Shown here: piece by piece, positions 46,701 to 58,679 of the stretch
How the letters are laid out: the number at the start of each line of letters is the position of its first letter
Position numbering within the stretch: position 1 is the stretch's first letter
Assembly (NCBI GenBank): GCA_016617855.1
Contig: JAECUM010001086.1
Coordinates: forward strand, 1 to 64,000
DNA: 64,000 nt
Direction: 5' to 3'
Source: Megalonaias nervosa
Lineage: Eukaryota > Mollusca > Bivalvia > Unionida > Unionidae
Notes under the pieces: model-generated
What the model saw: the letters and a program-made list of their open reading frames with translations, nothing else
Databases searched by the model: none
What the model was told of the DNA's origin: nothing
Position numbers and translations under genes: made by a program

Positions 46701-46709
46701 ACTTATTAC

Positions 46710-46820
46710 CTATGTCAGTGGATTTACACATGGCAGAACCATTCCTGGGAAGCTCTTTTGTGAATTGTCCATTGCTTTGGCAACTAATCTGTGGCTTTTC
46801 AACACTGGCTTTTGCCATAT
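46710..46820 (-). CDS. bHLH-PAS gene, linker exon (probable)
   Basis: This 111-bp minus-strand segment lies between an acceptor (TCTTGTATATTTCCAG) and a good donor (GTAATAAG). After two leading bases it encodes MAKASVEKPQISCQSNGQ and TKELPRNGSAMCKSTDI, ending with one base. That phase fits the exon at 31617-31753 exactly and would add a valine. The polar, unstructured composition and the length fit the linker between bHLH and PAS-A in AHR-type proteins. The ATG at 46818-46816 could be a start codon, but the phase also allows an upstream bHLH exon, which I did not find inside the window. Confidence 0.5.
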   Translation of the reverse strand: MWQKPVLKSHRLVAKAMDNSQKSFPGMVLPCVNPLT

Positions 46821-46829
46821 CTGGAAATA

Positions 46830-47395
46830 TACAAGATATCCACTGTTTATTGTATTATTAATCTCTCACAAACAAGAGTAGAGCATATGGAAGTAAAATC
46901 TTTTAATGAATTTGTTAAAATATAATGTGAGTTATTCACCGATTTCTCCATGATGGATCAAAAATAGTCAAAACACAGATGTCATCAAGAGATGACGTTT
47001 ACCTTTTAAATAACAAAAAAGTAAACTAAAACAATAATAATAAAGACATTTTTTATTGGGAAGAAAATGAAATTGATTTCTTTGCTTGACAAAAAAGTGC
47101 ACCCAGAGGGGCATGCAGGATCAAGATGTAGGGGACATAAGAAAAGAAACTGAAGTAAACCTTTGAGCATACACTTTATGTACGACACTATCCAGAGTGG
47201 CCATGAGACAAGCTATTTTATATTAACAGAATAAGATTTAACTGCCATGCTGCGCTTTGAGCACAGGACATTTTGACCAGTGTCCCCCAAATCTTTGAAA
47301 CATATGCCTACAACTATCCTTAGTACATGTCTTTCCATGTTTGTGTTTGGAGCCAGCAATGGCTAAAGGCGATAAAATCTGTAAGATGGCAATTG
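46830..47395. other. Anonymous AT-rich sequence
   Basis: No element or exon was supported. If the gene continues to the right, this is intron. Confidence 0.35.
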
Positions 47396-47396
47396 T

Positions 47397-47732
47397 GTTT
47401 ATATGTTTGTGTTTTTAACATAGCTAAACAATTTTTGTCATATCGCTATGATGTGTGCAGTGTGGCAGTTTATGGTGTTGTCTAGCACTGGGGCATCATG
47501 CCACAGACGTGTGGCATGTTCACATTATCCTGATATCAAGCCAACCAGTCCTAATGCTAACCTCCTAATGAGTAACACCAAACAAGGCAGCTGCAAATAC
47601 CATTTTTATCGCCAAACAAGGCAGCTGCTAGTACCATTTTTATAAGTTGGTGGTATGACTCGGCCAGGCTTCAAACCCGTGACCTCCCACATCTGAGGCA
47701 GACACTCTAACCAATCAGGCCACTGGAGAAAT
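47397..47732 (-). mobile_element. SINE family A with internal duplication
   Basis: Full-length minus-strand copy. The head has a B-box-like GGTTTGAAGCC region (plus GGCTTCAAACC near 47671) and CCTCAGATG. A roughly 35-bp piece (CAAACAAGGCAGCTGC..ATACCATTTTTAT) is present twice in tandem, at about 47580 and 47614. Confidence 0.88.
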
Positions 47733-47739
47733 CTAAGAT

Positions 47740-48380
47740 GGCAATTTCAAAACAGGAGATCTGGCAACGAAAACATTCAAGTTTGCGGTACTATGCTGAG
47801 TTGCAATGCAACATCTTTCACTGTCGCTAGTGTAATGCATTTTCGAGGTTGAAGGCATACCTACCCCAACAAAAATTTATTCTCAAATAATGATGAAAGG
47901 GCCTACATTCATATACTTACACAATATGTAATTTAATCAATGAATTATTAATTTGAGGAAAAAATGAAAATGATTTTGATAAATGCTGGTGGATAAGGAG
48001 TGATCACTGAAACTAAATAATAGTAAGACCCATAACAGAAAAGTCGTAAGTGCAGCTCATTTGATGTGAACCAGATATTCAAATATGTTGATGTTTACAT
48101 GAGATAATTGAGTACCTGATAAAATGTTTATTACAATAACGTAAGTGTTCAAGGAAAAGATGATAGTTCATTGCAGACAACAAGGTTAGTGTAGCAAAAC
48201 TTGCAAAGCCAGTAAGATTATCTCAATTTTTACCACTACTAGTGCATATAGTTTCTACTATTTTCCTTTGCTCCTCTAAAATCTTGCATGTTCCCAACAT
48301 TTGGAGGATGTAGGTTACAGTTTCACTTGTCCTTGAGAGCTGAAACACTGAAATGTTAAAAAGTGAGAGAGCCTCGGCAG
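47740..48380. other. Anonymous AT-rich sequence
   Basis: Nothing was recognised. Confidence 0.35.
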
Positions 48381-48384
48381 GATA

Positions 48385-48590
48385 ATTAATTGTTAAGTAA
48401 TGAGAGAGTGGTGGTGTGTGACTCAAAATGATATTGAATTGTCGAGTAAAGAGAGTGGGGTGGGAGAACTCAGCATGATATTGAATTGTTAAGTAATGAC
48501 AGGTGAGGTGTGGGACCTCAGTATGATATTAAATTTTTAAGTAATGACAGGTGATGTGGGGGACCTCAGCATGGCATAACACTGTAATAT
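48385..48590 (+). repeat. ~55-60-bp tandem repeat
   Basis: Four units contain GATATTGAATTGTTAAGTAATGA or variants, then AGGTG(A/T)GGTGTGGGACCTCAG. Later units are closest to each other. Confidence 0.8.
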
Positions 48591-48599
48591 TTTTTCGCA

Positions 48600-49840
48600 C
48601 AAGAATTATTTTCACTAAAAATATATTGTTTTTAAAAATGGCCCAAAGAAAATAACTCACATATAGCTTATAAATTAGTTACAAGTATATTCATTGCTCA
48701 TACAGGACTTTTTATGCTTATTGAAAACTCACAAGTGATGTAGAGGTGAATGATAACAGGCAAGGCATTTCACTGGTACATGAAGTATACTTTACTTAAA
48801 GTGACGTATTGTTGATTTCCAAAGAATTTAGACTTGGTCTCGACCCCTATATGTGCATGAAAGTACATGCATAAGTGTCTTTGCCCAATAGTGTTCATAT
48901 ATTCAAACCATAGTGGTCACTAATGTCACAGGTGAATAACCTCAACTGTATCACTATGTGTTTAGGAATTAATTCAAAATAGAATCAGGATCTTTTTAAC
49001 TATTTACACCTATGTGTAATTACAAGAATGTAATCCAAGTACTAATATCAGTTAGAATTAACTATGATGAATAGCTTCTGCTGTGCTCAAGTGAAGTCAC
49101 ATGGGCAAATTTCATAGCAAAATGACCAAGAAGAGCTCAAAAACCTTAATTTCTAGATGTTCTGAATATGGTCCATATGACACGCAACCATCCATATCTG
49201 ATATGTGCTAGCTGACTTTCTGAGTCATTGAACATGCATAACCAAGTTCAGACACATATGATGCACCAACGACTGTAATTTTAAGCAAAAGCATTCCTAC
49301 CCCACCCTAGCCCTACACGTTGGAGACAGATCAAAATTTAAAAGCCCCTATGTACATCTATAAATTTCACCTGCTTTCAATAATTTTCCTTTACAACTGT
49401 TTCATAAACTTAAGCTTTCATTCTGTAATCTTCTCACAAATGTGTCACCAACTTTAACTTTTTCCATTGGTAGTACAATTTTGACACATTTGAAATAAAA
49501 TATGAAGTGAAACCACACTAATTCAGTTGTTTATTTTCCACTTTTCCTTCTGTGCACAAAGCAATTTAAACATATTTCTCTGTAATATACTTAATAATAA
49601 ATCAACAATAGTCTTTTACCATGTGCAGCTCTCACTGTCTGCACATAAGAATAATTACCTACTTCCACTATGCAACTTTCATGACCTATTCTTGCTATAC
49701 AAACTTTAACACTCATATGATTAGTTTCTTTCTACTTACATAAACTTCATTATTTCTGTCCTTGAACTGGAAAACTGCAACAGCTGAGCAGCTTGATAAC
49801 TACATTTAAGTCAAAATAAAGTGTACACATACATACACAC
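48600..49840. other. Anonymous AT-rich sequence
   Basis: No supported features. Confidence 0.35.
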
Positions 49841-49841
49841 T

Positions 49842-50156
49842 GCTCCAGTGCCCTAAGTGGTTAGAGCACCTGCCTTGGATTTAGGAGGTCATGAGTTTGA
49901 ACCATGGCTGCGTCACACCAAGGACTATTAACAATGGTTCTAGCAGCTGCCTTGCTTGGTGCACAGCATTAAGAGGTTAGTGTTTTAGATTGGCTGGCCT
50001 GGTGTTTGGATAATGTGGATGGATAGTACATGATACTACATGTCTGCAGCATGATGCCCCAGTGCCAAACATCACTATAAACTGCTACACTGAAGACATC
50101 GTAGAGACATGACTGAAAAATTGTTAAAGCTACATTAAAAATCCAAATCTCACACA
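49842..50156 (+). mobile_element. SINE family A, full length
   Basis: The tRNA-like head starts near CAGTGCCCTAAGTGGTTAGAG (A-box-like) and has a B-box-like AGTTTGAACC at 49894-49903. The common body and the AAAAATCCAAATCTCACACA tail follow. Confidence 0.88.
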
Positions 50157-50159
50157 AAG

Positions 50160-52060
50160 GTCTGGCTCATAATGTCAAGCACTCACCATCAAAGCACTCC
50201 TGTGAAATCTGTGACCTTTGTCCCAAGGTCGAAAGGATTGGGTATCACCAGAATGAATTGTCCTAGCATCATAATGATTCATCCAAAGAACATATTAATT
50301 TCATAAACTGCCTATAGAAGTCCCTGTGTTTTTGCTTTAATTTATTGGGATATTTTAAGGACACAGCAAAATCAAATTTACACTCCATGATTGAGCCTTA
50401 ATTACTGATATATCCATCATGAATGCATCAAATGACTTAATGACCTAGCTGCAAGACTAATTGAGAGTGCAATTAATTATGAGGCTCTATTTAATCAAGT
50501 GTTCTCACACTGATCAAATACCATGGAAAATCTAAAATAAGCTTACGCTGATGCTGATCAAATGCAACATCAAGACATGGAATATGCTTATGGCAGGAGC
50601 AATATGCTGTCAACTTTGGACTGAATGATTCATATTAAACTGTTTTGCTTAACTTTAATGCATTTAAAAATGTAAATATGCATTTTTAGTAAATTTGCCT
50701 GTGTAAAATACAAAAATAAACTGCATATAAATAGTTCACAAATACACTGCTTATAAAAAGCTCTGATGGGGTTTAGGAAATATATGATAAATATTAAAAC
50801 TTCAACTAAAACAAAATAGTGATGATAATGACAACCCTAATGCTGGAAAAGTGACTGTTATCTCTCACTTTTCCACTAAAATCAACCTCATGAAAATCAA
50901 CTTAGTGGAGAAATGTCTTAACAGGAACAAATAAAAAGACTTCATGCACTCTTTAAAAAATATTTGGTGTGAACAAATACATTATAGTTCAAGAAAGCAT
51001 TTTCTTGGTGTGAATATGCGGTATTCACAGGAGTTAAATTATGGTAAACACTATAGTAAAAGCTGACTTGAAATCACCACTGAACTGGAAGATCACCTGC
51101 CATTAATGACTTAATTCTAAATGCATTCATCAATTTTGTTGTATATTGATGACCTCTAATAAGAGGTCACATGTCTTTAAGCACCATTTTTTATTGGCAG
51201 AAAGGTGGTTTCTAAAGACTGGTTTTTCTGTCCCTGGGAAGCAGTCTGAGAAAAAAAAAACTGCAGCACATGAAAAATTATTTGACAGGAAGCAGTTTAT
51301 GAAAAACATTGCTTAGTTAATTAATTTTAAGATTGTTTATGTTTTTTGAAGAAATGAAAGATAAAAACAACAGTTAAATGTTTAGTTAAATCTCTGTAAT
51401 AAATATGGTCACATTTATATGGAGATACACTCTGTCACCAAAGATCCACACATATTACATTTAGAAGTTCACCAAATTTGCATGTTGTTATAAATCATAG
51501 ATTCCTCTCTCAAATGAGTTATATTGATAATGTTTGTGAATGAAACTTTTGCCATGACATATTCATGAGCTCTTATCAGAATTTATAAACAACAAGAACT
51601 GGAAATAGATCAAATTATGGCAGGTCATAAATTTTTCATAAAGATTTCCCAAGGCCTTGTACACTTTTGGTAGGATATATAATTTTTTTTCTTCTCAGCA
51701 ACCTTACTGCAATGAGCACAGCCATACACACATTTTTCTTTTTATTATTATTTAAGAAGCAGACATCACAAATGCATTATATAACATCCAATTTCTGTGA
51801 GTGCTCTGCACTATGACATACTGAGGTCATAAGTGACACCATAATGATATAATCATGAAATGATCAAGGGTAGCACAGTAAGGGTTGACTTGACAACAAC
51901 AAACATACTTAAATACATTTCAACAACAGTATTTACCTTGAGTGAGATTATGCCTGATTATACAAGAGACCACTTACTCCTACAAGCAGTATGTCCTAAC
52001 AACCATGCCCCTCCCCCCATCACCTACCATGAATAACATGACTTTTATGAGGTCCTCTTA
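50160..52060. other. Anonymous AT-rich sequence
   Basis: No coding, repeat or element signals could be supported. Confidence 0.35.
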
Positions 52061-52079
52061 TATTCGCTGCAAAAGGAAT

Positions 52080-52500
52080 GGTCTTAAGAGTGTACCACTG
52101 TCATGTACCTACTGCCCAAGTGGAATACAAAGTGACATCACACTATCAAACTTCATTATGCCAAAATAGAATAGAAAATATGCTTCCTATTGTGCTGGTT
52201 TTAAAAGTAGGGTAATTGGGACGGGAAGGGGGGGAGGGCCACCTGGCACAATATGGTACCCATTTTTTGAGAAGGTGGCCTCATAAAAGGGGACTGCCCA
52301 AGCAGAATAAAAAGCGCAATATTGCACTAACAAGCTGGTCTGCCTGACAAAGTCTGGTGCCCAATGATAAGAGAGATGGACTCATAAGAAAGGACCACTG
52401 TAATGTTCCTACTGCTCAAGTGGAATAAAAAGTGACATCATGCTATCACACTGTGAGCCTGGCACAGGCTGGTGTCCACTTAACAATGGGATGATCAACC
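52080..52500 (+). repeat. Imperfect tandem repeat with CTACTG(C)CCAAGTGGAAT
   Basis: Three units with TACTGCCCAAGTGGAATACA, ACTGCCCAAGCAGAATAAAA and TACTGCTCAAGTGGAATAAA, each followed by AAAGTGACATCA or AAAGCGCAATAT, spaced about 170 and 115 bases. A G-rich run (GGGACGGGAAGGGGGGGA) lies at 52218. Confidence 0.6.
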
Positions 52501-52639
52501 TGCTTATATTGTACTTGTTGGTCCATTCTAAGGACTGACTGGGCAAACAATTTTTTCCTCATGCAAAATTCATTTGACATATATCTTTTTGATTCAAGTT
52601 GAGGTGAAGGCACTGTATTCACCTCCATTTGAATGTTGA

Positions 52640-53560
52640 ACAGGGGCCATAACTGCACAAAGCTTTGCTTGAAAACAATAAAAATTGAAATTATGTATTC
52701 TAAATACCATATCTGGTTTTAATCCATGAAATTCTTCAAAGGGTACTGAATGGAAATTAAGTACAAAGTTTTTTATGTCATACAAGATCTCTAACGCCCT
52801 AAAAAATGATCAGAAAACTAGGAAAATCCAACCTGACCTAGGTCTTTTTATTGAAAACCATTATACCAAATTTGATTTCAATCCATTAAGTCTTTGAGAA
52901 GTTTTTAAACAGAAAGAAAATTTAATGACAAAGTTCTAAGTCAAAAAGGAATCATTACTAAAAAAAGAACCAGCAAAACATTAACTTTACCAAGGTATTC
53001 TTCATGTTAAGTCTTACGTCTGATACCAATTTCTTTTTTCTTGACCGAAATGAATCGTCAGAAATTTACATCAATCTAAATTCCCATCTTGGGTTCTGAG
53101 GGTTCTAATACAATCATCAACATTTACAGCTAAGAATGTTTGAGAGAGAGATTTTTATTCTGCATTACCATGTCACATGAGATTGAGCATCGATTTAACT
53201 TCAATATTTAATATTGGTGGAAAGAATGTTATATGATGATAAAGCTAATATCAACCCATGGAGTCCTTCAAAAGTCATTCCGTGGAAACAAAACTGAAGT
53301 CAAGATTTCTAAGTAAACAGAGGACATAATCCCATAAATGGATGCCAAAAATGGTGAAAATCAAACTTTACATTACTCTTACTATGCAAAGCCATTAGAC
53401 AAATAAGATTTCAATCCAATTAAGTACTTAAAAAGTTATCAAGAGGAAATTAAGCTGAAGGAGAAAATTCTATGACAAACATTAGACATAAATCAGCAAA
53501 AGTTTGCTAGAAAATGATGAAAATTAAACTTGACCTAAGTTTTCTACATGTAGAGTACAG
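52640..53560 (+). repeat. Degenerate ~170-bp tandem array
   Basis: Repeated phrases include TTTGATTTCAATCCATTAAGT and GATTTCAATCCAATTAAGTA, AAAGTTATCAAGAGGAAAT-like blocks, and GAAAATCCAACCTGACCTAG and AAATTAAACTTGACCTAAG. Units are old and have no frame. Confidence 0.6.
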
Positions 53561-53566
53561 TCAAAC

Positions 53567-53640
53567 CTGACTACAGCAGTCACCCATAGAGAAAGGCAAT
53601 GATTGCCTTTGTAGACAGATGTCTTCTGAAGGAAGGTTCA
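53567..53640 (+). mobile_element. MITE-like terminus
   Basis: CAGTCAAACCTGACTACAGC, AGTCACCCATAGAGAAAGGC and the internal GGCAATGATTGCC resemble the end of a widespread invertebrate MITE type. The opposite end was not found. Confidence 0.4.
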
Positions 53641-53649
53641 GCTCTCAGA

Positions 53650-54535
53650 CTTGGTTGATGACAAATTTATGTACTATGAACCAAATAGCATTAGTGTTAG
53701 TAGTAATAGCATTGTCATTTTTTTATTATTTCACATGCATTATTATTAGCAGTAGTATCATGATACAGTAACTCAGTGAGCTATTTAGCAAAAAAAGAAA
53801 AATAACAAAATTTAATAAAATAAGTTCCAAACAATGATACTGTATATCGACTTTAATCCATCATATGCATTAAATCATGTCTAAGCTTAAAAAAGGCATC
53901 CATATCTCCACCCCCATTTCAGTTACTAACTGAGTTCACCATATTGCAAAACACACAACTGACTTTTTGCTCAGGCAGTTGATATTATTAGCCATGAAAA
54001 AAGATGTCCACACTTGGATTAAACTGTTGCTCAAACTCACTGAGAACAACACACAGTCAGCTGATGATTAAGAAATGAAATCAAGCTTCCTGATGATATT
54101 GAAAGTAGCACCTAATCTGTAATGGATATCATTAGTGCAGTTTACCTCTGCTTGGAGATTATATGTATTTTGTTTGTTGCATACTTAGACTGGTCACTGC
54201 TGATACACTCCAGTAAAAACGGATGGAAGGGGCTAAGAATCACATACCCACTGACTGTGGAAGACAGGTGACGACTGATTACATGACATATAGAAAATCT
54301 GACAGGGAGAAATCTGAATGACTGTTGTGACCAGTTGACCATTGACCATCAGAACATGTTTGACTTTATATCAAATGTTTATCTGATCCAGGATGTTCTT
54401 TAAAAGTTATTTAGTGTAAACAAAATTTTTAACCAAGGCGATGTGACAGGAAGGAATAGGACAAATGGACAAGTGTAACAATGCATACCCCCAAAATATA
54501 GCTGTGAAAGGGACATAAAAATGGGCACACTAAAA
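53650..54535. other. Anonymous AT-rich sequence
   Basis: Nothing was recognised. Confidence 0.35.
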
Positions 54536-54536
54536 A

Positions 54537-56100
54537 AGACCCTCAATGGGACTAATGCTCTATTGTCCAAAATGAATATTCCATGAATTCAAGTTAAGAT
54601 TATTTGTTCACATTAAATGTCAAGTGTTGAAACCATCTCTGATATTCTTCAGTGATAAGATTTTGGATGTAAGATTGGAATCATTTTCATTTAGAATAAA
54701 TCAGACACCATTAGAAGACTTTAGGTGAAAAGCCCATGTTTATATAATTCAGAAGAATTAGTGACAAGCTTTTCAACAAATTAATTTTAGCAATCATACC
54801 AGATGTCTATGGGGAAAATTTTCATTCAGGAGCAACTAAATATGAAGTATTTTGGTGAAAACTCGATGTCAATAAGACCATCAATTCTGGGAGAGGCAAT
54901 AATAAGATTTCATGATGGCCATCATTGTGGCCAATCTGTATGTCAGATAAGCAACATTTTCGTTCAGGACCAACTAGACACCATAAAAAAAGTCTCTGGT
55001 GAAAAACCCATGTGGATATAACTTTCCATTTTGGAGAAGTAGTGATAAGAAGAATTTCATAATTACTGCCAATGTGACATGATATTTGAGATCATATAGG
55101 CACCAATTCTGTTCAGTACCAACTATATATCTTATTCTGTCATTTATTGAAAACCATGTCAATTTCTGTCTTGAAGAAGTAGCAATAACAAGATTTTCAA
55201 TGACTGATATAGTGACCTTACTAGATGTCAGACTGGTACCACTTTGATTTAGTACCAATCAGACATCATAAGAAGTCTTCTGGTGAAAACCCAGTGTAGA
55301 TTTGATTTTCCACATAGGACAAGCAGTAATAAGATTTTCAAGATGGTCACTAGAGGCCATATTGGATATCAGAATTGCAAAATATTTATTCACGAGCAAT
55401 AAGATACCATAAGAAGTCTTCAGGTGAAAACCTCATTATTTTATAAATTTCTGTTTAGAAGGAACTGCAGTTATAAGAATTTCAAGATGGCTGCTATGGT
55501 GGCAATACTGGATGTCTGATCAGAAACATTCATATTTAGGACCAACTAGACATCATAAGAAGTGTTTAAGTGAAAACCCATGCTGACATGACCATCCATT
55601 CAGGCAGCATAGCAATAATAAGATTTTCAAGATGGACACTGTGGTGACCATTAGGACAAACAAGACATCATAAAAAGGATTTTAGAGAAAAACTCATGCT
55701 CATATGACCATCCATTCAAAAGAAGTAGCGATAACTAGATTTTCAAGATGGCTACCATGGTGGCCATAATGGATATCTGGGCTGCACCATTTTCATTTAT
55801 GACCAGCCAGACATTTTAAAAAATCTTCTGCCGAAAACCCTACATCAGTAGCCTTTCCAGTGTGAAGGAGTAGCTATATAAGAATTTTCAAGATGTCCAT
55901 GATACTGGATGTCAGAGCTGCACCATTTTCATTTAGGACATGCACTAGATCTTAGGATGAACATGTGTATAATGTTTCATGGCAATCTCCCAAGTAGTTT
56001 CAGAAGAGTAGCAATAACAAACTTGTCTTAAGTAACGGAGAGGCAATGAACAACAGATCATCCCAGAAGCTCATCTGGTCTATAACTAGAAGAGCTAAAC
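54537..56100 (+). mobile_element. Helitron-like array copy, long
   Basis: The 5' module (CCCTCAATGGGACTAATGCT, ATTCCATGAATTCAAGTTAA, GATATTCTTCAGTGATAAGA) is followed by about ten monomers. The 3' module (GATCTTAGGATGAACATGTG, CATGGCAATCTCCCAAGTAG, CATCCCAGAAGCTCATCTGG) ends with a stem CTCATCTGGTC-TATA-ACTAGAAGAG and CTAAAC. The next copy begins immediately. Confidence 0.75.
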
Positions 56101-57028
56101 AAGAGTCCCTTGAAGGGACTGATGCTTTACAGTCTGTAAAGTATTTCTAGGAACTGAAGATAAGACCATTCCTTCTTTTCAACTGCTGAGTGTTGATACC
56201 ATCTCAAAATATTCTTGAGCAATATGATTTTCAAATTAGCCATTGAGGCAACCATACTGGATCTGTAACATTTTTGTTTAAGACAAACTTCATACCATTG
56301 GAAGTCTTCCGGTGAAAATCCCACATTAATATGAATTTCTGTTCAAGCAGAGTTGAGACAGCAAAATTATTAAGATAACTGTCATGGTAGCCATATTGGA
56401 TTAGATTGGCATCAGTCTTAGGACCACCTAGACATCACAAGTCTTTCACTGAAAACCCCATGCTGACACAACCATTCACTCAAGAGGAGTAGCAATCAAA
56501 AGATTTTCAAGATGACTGCCATGGTGGTCATATTGGATATCAGATCATCACCATTTCATTAGGCACCAACAAGACACCATGAGAAGTCTTTAGGTGAAAA
56601 CCTGGTTTTTATATGACCATCCACTCAGGAGAAGAAGAAATAATGTTCTCAAGATGGCCACTGTGGTGGCCATATTGGATGTCAGATTGATAACATTTTC
56701 ATTTACGACCAACCAGACATCGTAAGAAGTTTTTTTAAAAGTGAAAACCCCATGGTGATATGATATCCATTCAAGATGAGTAGCAGTAAGATTTTCAAGA
56801 TGGCCACTGTGGCAGCCATTTTGGATGTCAAAGCAGCACAATTTTCATTTTGGACCAACTAGACCATGGGATAAATGTATGTAAAATTTCATGGCAATCT
56901 TCCAAGTAGTTTAAGAGGAGTAGCAATACCAAATTTGTGCTAATGAACGGACAAATAATGGATGACAGATGATGGTCAATAGACAATTCCATAAGTTCTC
57001 CTTGTCTATGATCAGTAGAGCTAAAACT
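56101..57028 (+). mobile_element. Helitron-like array copy, best bounded
   Basis: It starts AGAGTCCCTTGAAGGGACT (a short palindrome), then AGTATTTCTAGGAACTGAAG. Monomers begin CAAGATGACTGCC at 56508, CAAGATGGCCACT at 56650 and CAAGATGGCCACT at 56796, spacings of 142 and 146 bases. The 3' module (GACCATGGGATAAATGTATG, CATGGCAATCTTCCAAGTAG, GGACAAATAATGGATGACAG) ends AGTTCTCCTTGTCTATGATC then AGTAGAGCTAAAA. Confidence 0.78.
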
Positions 57029-57059
57029 GTATTCCCCATTTTTTTCTACCTTCATTTAC

Positions 57060-58560
57060 AGATATTTTGATTTGGTTTATACAAATATGGTCTTTTCAGG
57101 TAGGACTCTGAATTTGCTCTGTGAAAAACAATGTTCAACAGGGTGCAAAAATGTTTTTCCAAAGTCTGAGTTGTTTTATATGTCAGACTTTTGAAGAAAG
57201 ACAGCACATGTGGCTATGAATTGCTTTTCATTCTTAGGCTTGTATTAGATATGGCAGTAATAACAATCAAATGCCTGCTCCAAGTGTTGGTAAACACTGG
57301 ATGGTTCATGTTCAGTGAACACTGCAAACTCTTTTCTTGACAGAATTCTGATTAATACAAGAATTGATCAGCATTCCAGACTACCAAAGTCTAAGTGATA
57401 TTAGGTGCAAGGTTATATGGGACCTCCTGTGTCTAGCTGTATTGATGCTAAATTCAATCCCATTCATCAGTCTTAAAATCAGTATCCTATTAAGGAATGT
57501 GAATAAATTCCATCAGACCTGTAGCAATAGGAAAGGCAATAATCAATGGAAAAGGAAATTGAGGTCATGGTAAGGGAACATGCACTATGAAGTCAATAAG
57601 TTGAGTGTATTTTCAAATTTTTCAATTCAGCACTATTCAGACCTGAATTAGGACCACATGAAAGATCAATTAATGACATCAATTACTCTCTAATCTAATT
57701 GACAATAGGTAGTTAAACTAATGTGTATCAACAGGAAAATTACATTACACATTACACTTGTAAATCCTACATGAATAATAATTTGTTTTGTTGGTGGTGT
57801 TGCATTTTCCGAGTCTTGAAGATTCCTTGTCTTGGTGTCTTCAGCCGTTTTCAATTAACTCGTGACAGACTGCATCAACACAGTAAAAGAAAACCTTAAA
57901 TTGTATCATGTGATCTTTCTTTGCTATGATAGCCAATGTGGCAATTTAAACAACAGAAACAAACAATCATTTTGTTTCAATGAACCTTCTCCAAATTCTT
58001 TTGCAATCTCAATCATTTATTAGTATGTATTGTAAATATAAACTTCATGGTGAAACATGCTACCTTGGAATATATCTTTGGTTGCAGTGAGTTAAGTTCC
58101 ACTTGATTTAGTGAGAATTTCGTAACATATAAACTGTCCAGAACCATAAGTATGAATACATGTGCATTCATTACCCTTCTGCCATATACAAAACAGTGAA
58201 GACCAAATACAAACACCCAAGATCTTTAATATACCCTTTACAGTTATGTTACAAGGAAACAATTTGAAGCTATGGTGAATATAATTTTACCTGTGTGACG
58301 TACAAGCTGGGAGCTGGTCTTACATTAGACAATCAAATATGCCATTTTCAACAAGTCATACAGACATAAAGTGACATAAATTACCAAACATTGCGATGCC
58401 CAAGAAAGTTGCATTTTTAGCTTTGACTTTTGATGCATGTTTTCAAAAAATTTCATGAGTTTCAAAGTAATTATTGCAATCATTATTATCCCTATTTAAT
58501 CATATGTAAAGTCCACAAGATGTAATCCAATACAGCCATAAATTATGTCATTCTAAAGAG
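57060..58560. other. Anonymous AT-rich sequence
   Basis: No supported features. The plus frame at 57364-57573 has no motif. Confidence 0.35.
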
Positions 58561-58561
58561 T

Positions 58562-58563
<2 letters not shown>

Positions 58564-58641
<78 letters not shown>

Positions 58642-58671
58642 GTATGTATGTATGTATGTATATATATATAA
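58564..58671. repeat. TA / TATG microsatellite
   Basis: A long TA run of about 70 bases is followed by TATG tetramers and a second short TA run. Confidence 0.97.
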
Positions 58672-58679
58672 AAACAAAA

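Noticed and set aside
31754..46709. bHLH exon inside the first PAS intron
   Set aside because: I looked for the basic-helix and LDK-type helix-2 signatures on the minus strand and saw none. The linker exon also joins the PAS exon in phase without one.
54061..54085. Second hammerhead (CTGATGA followed by GAAA)
   Set aside because: Only four bases separate the two core parts, so stem II cannot form.
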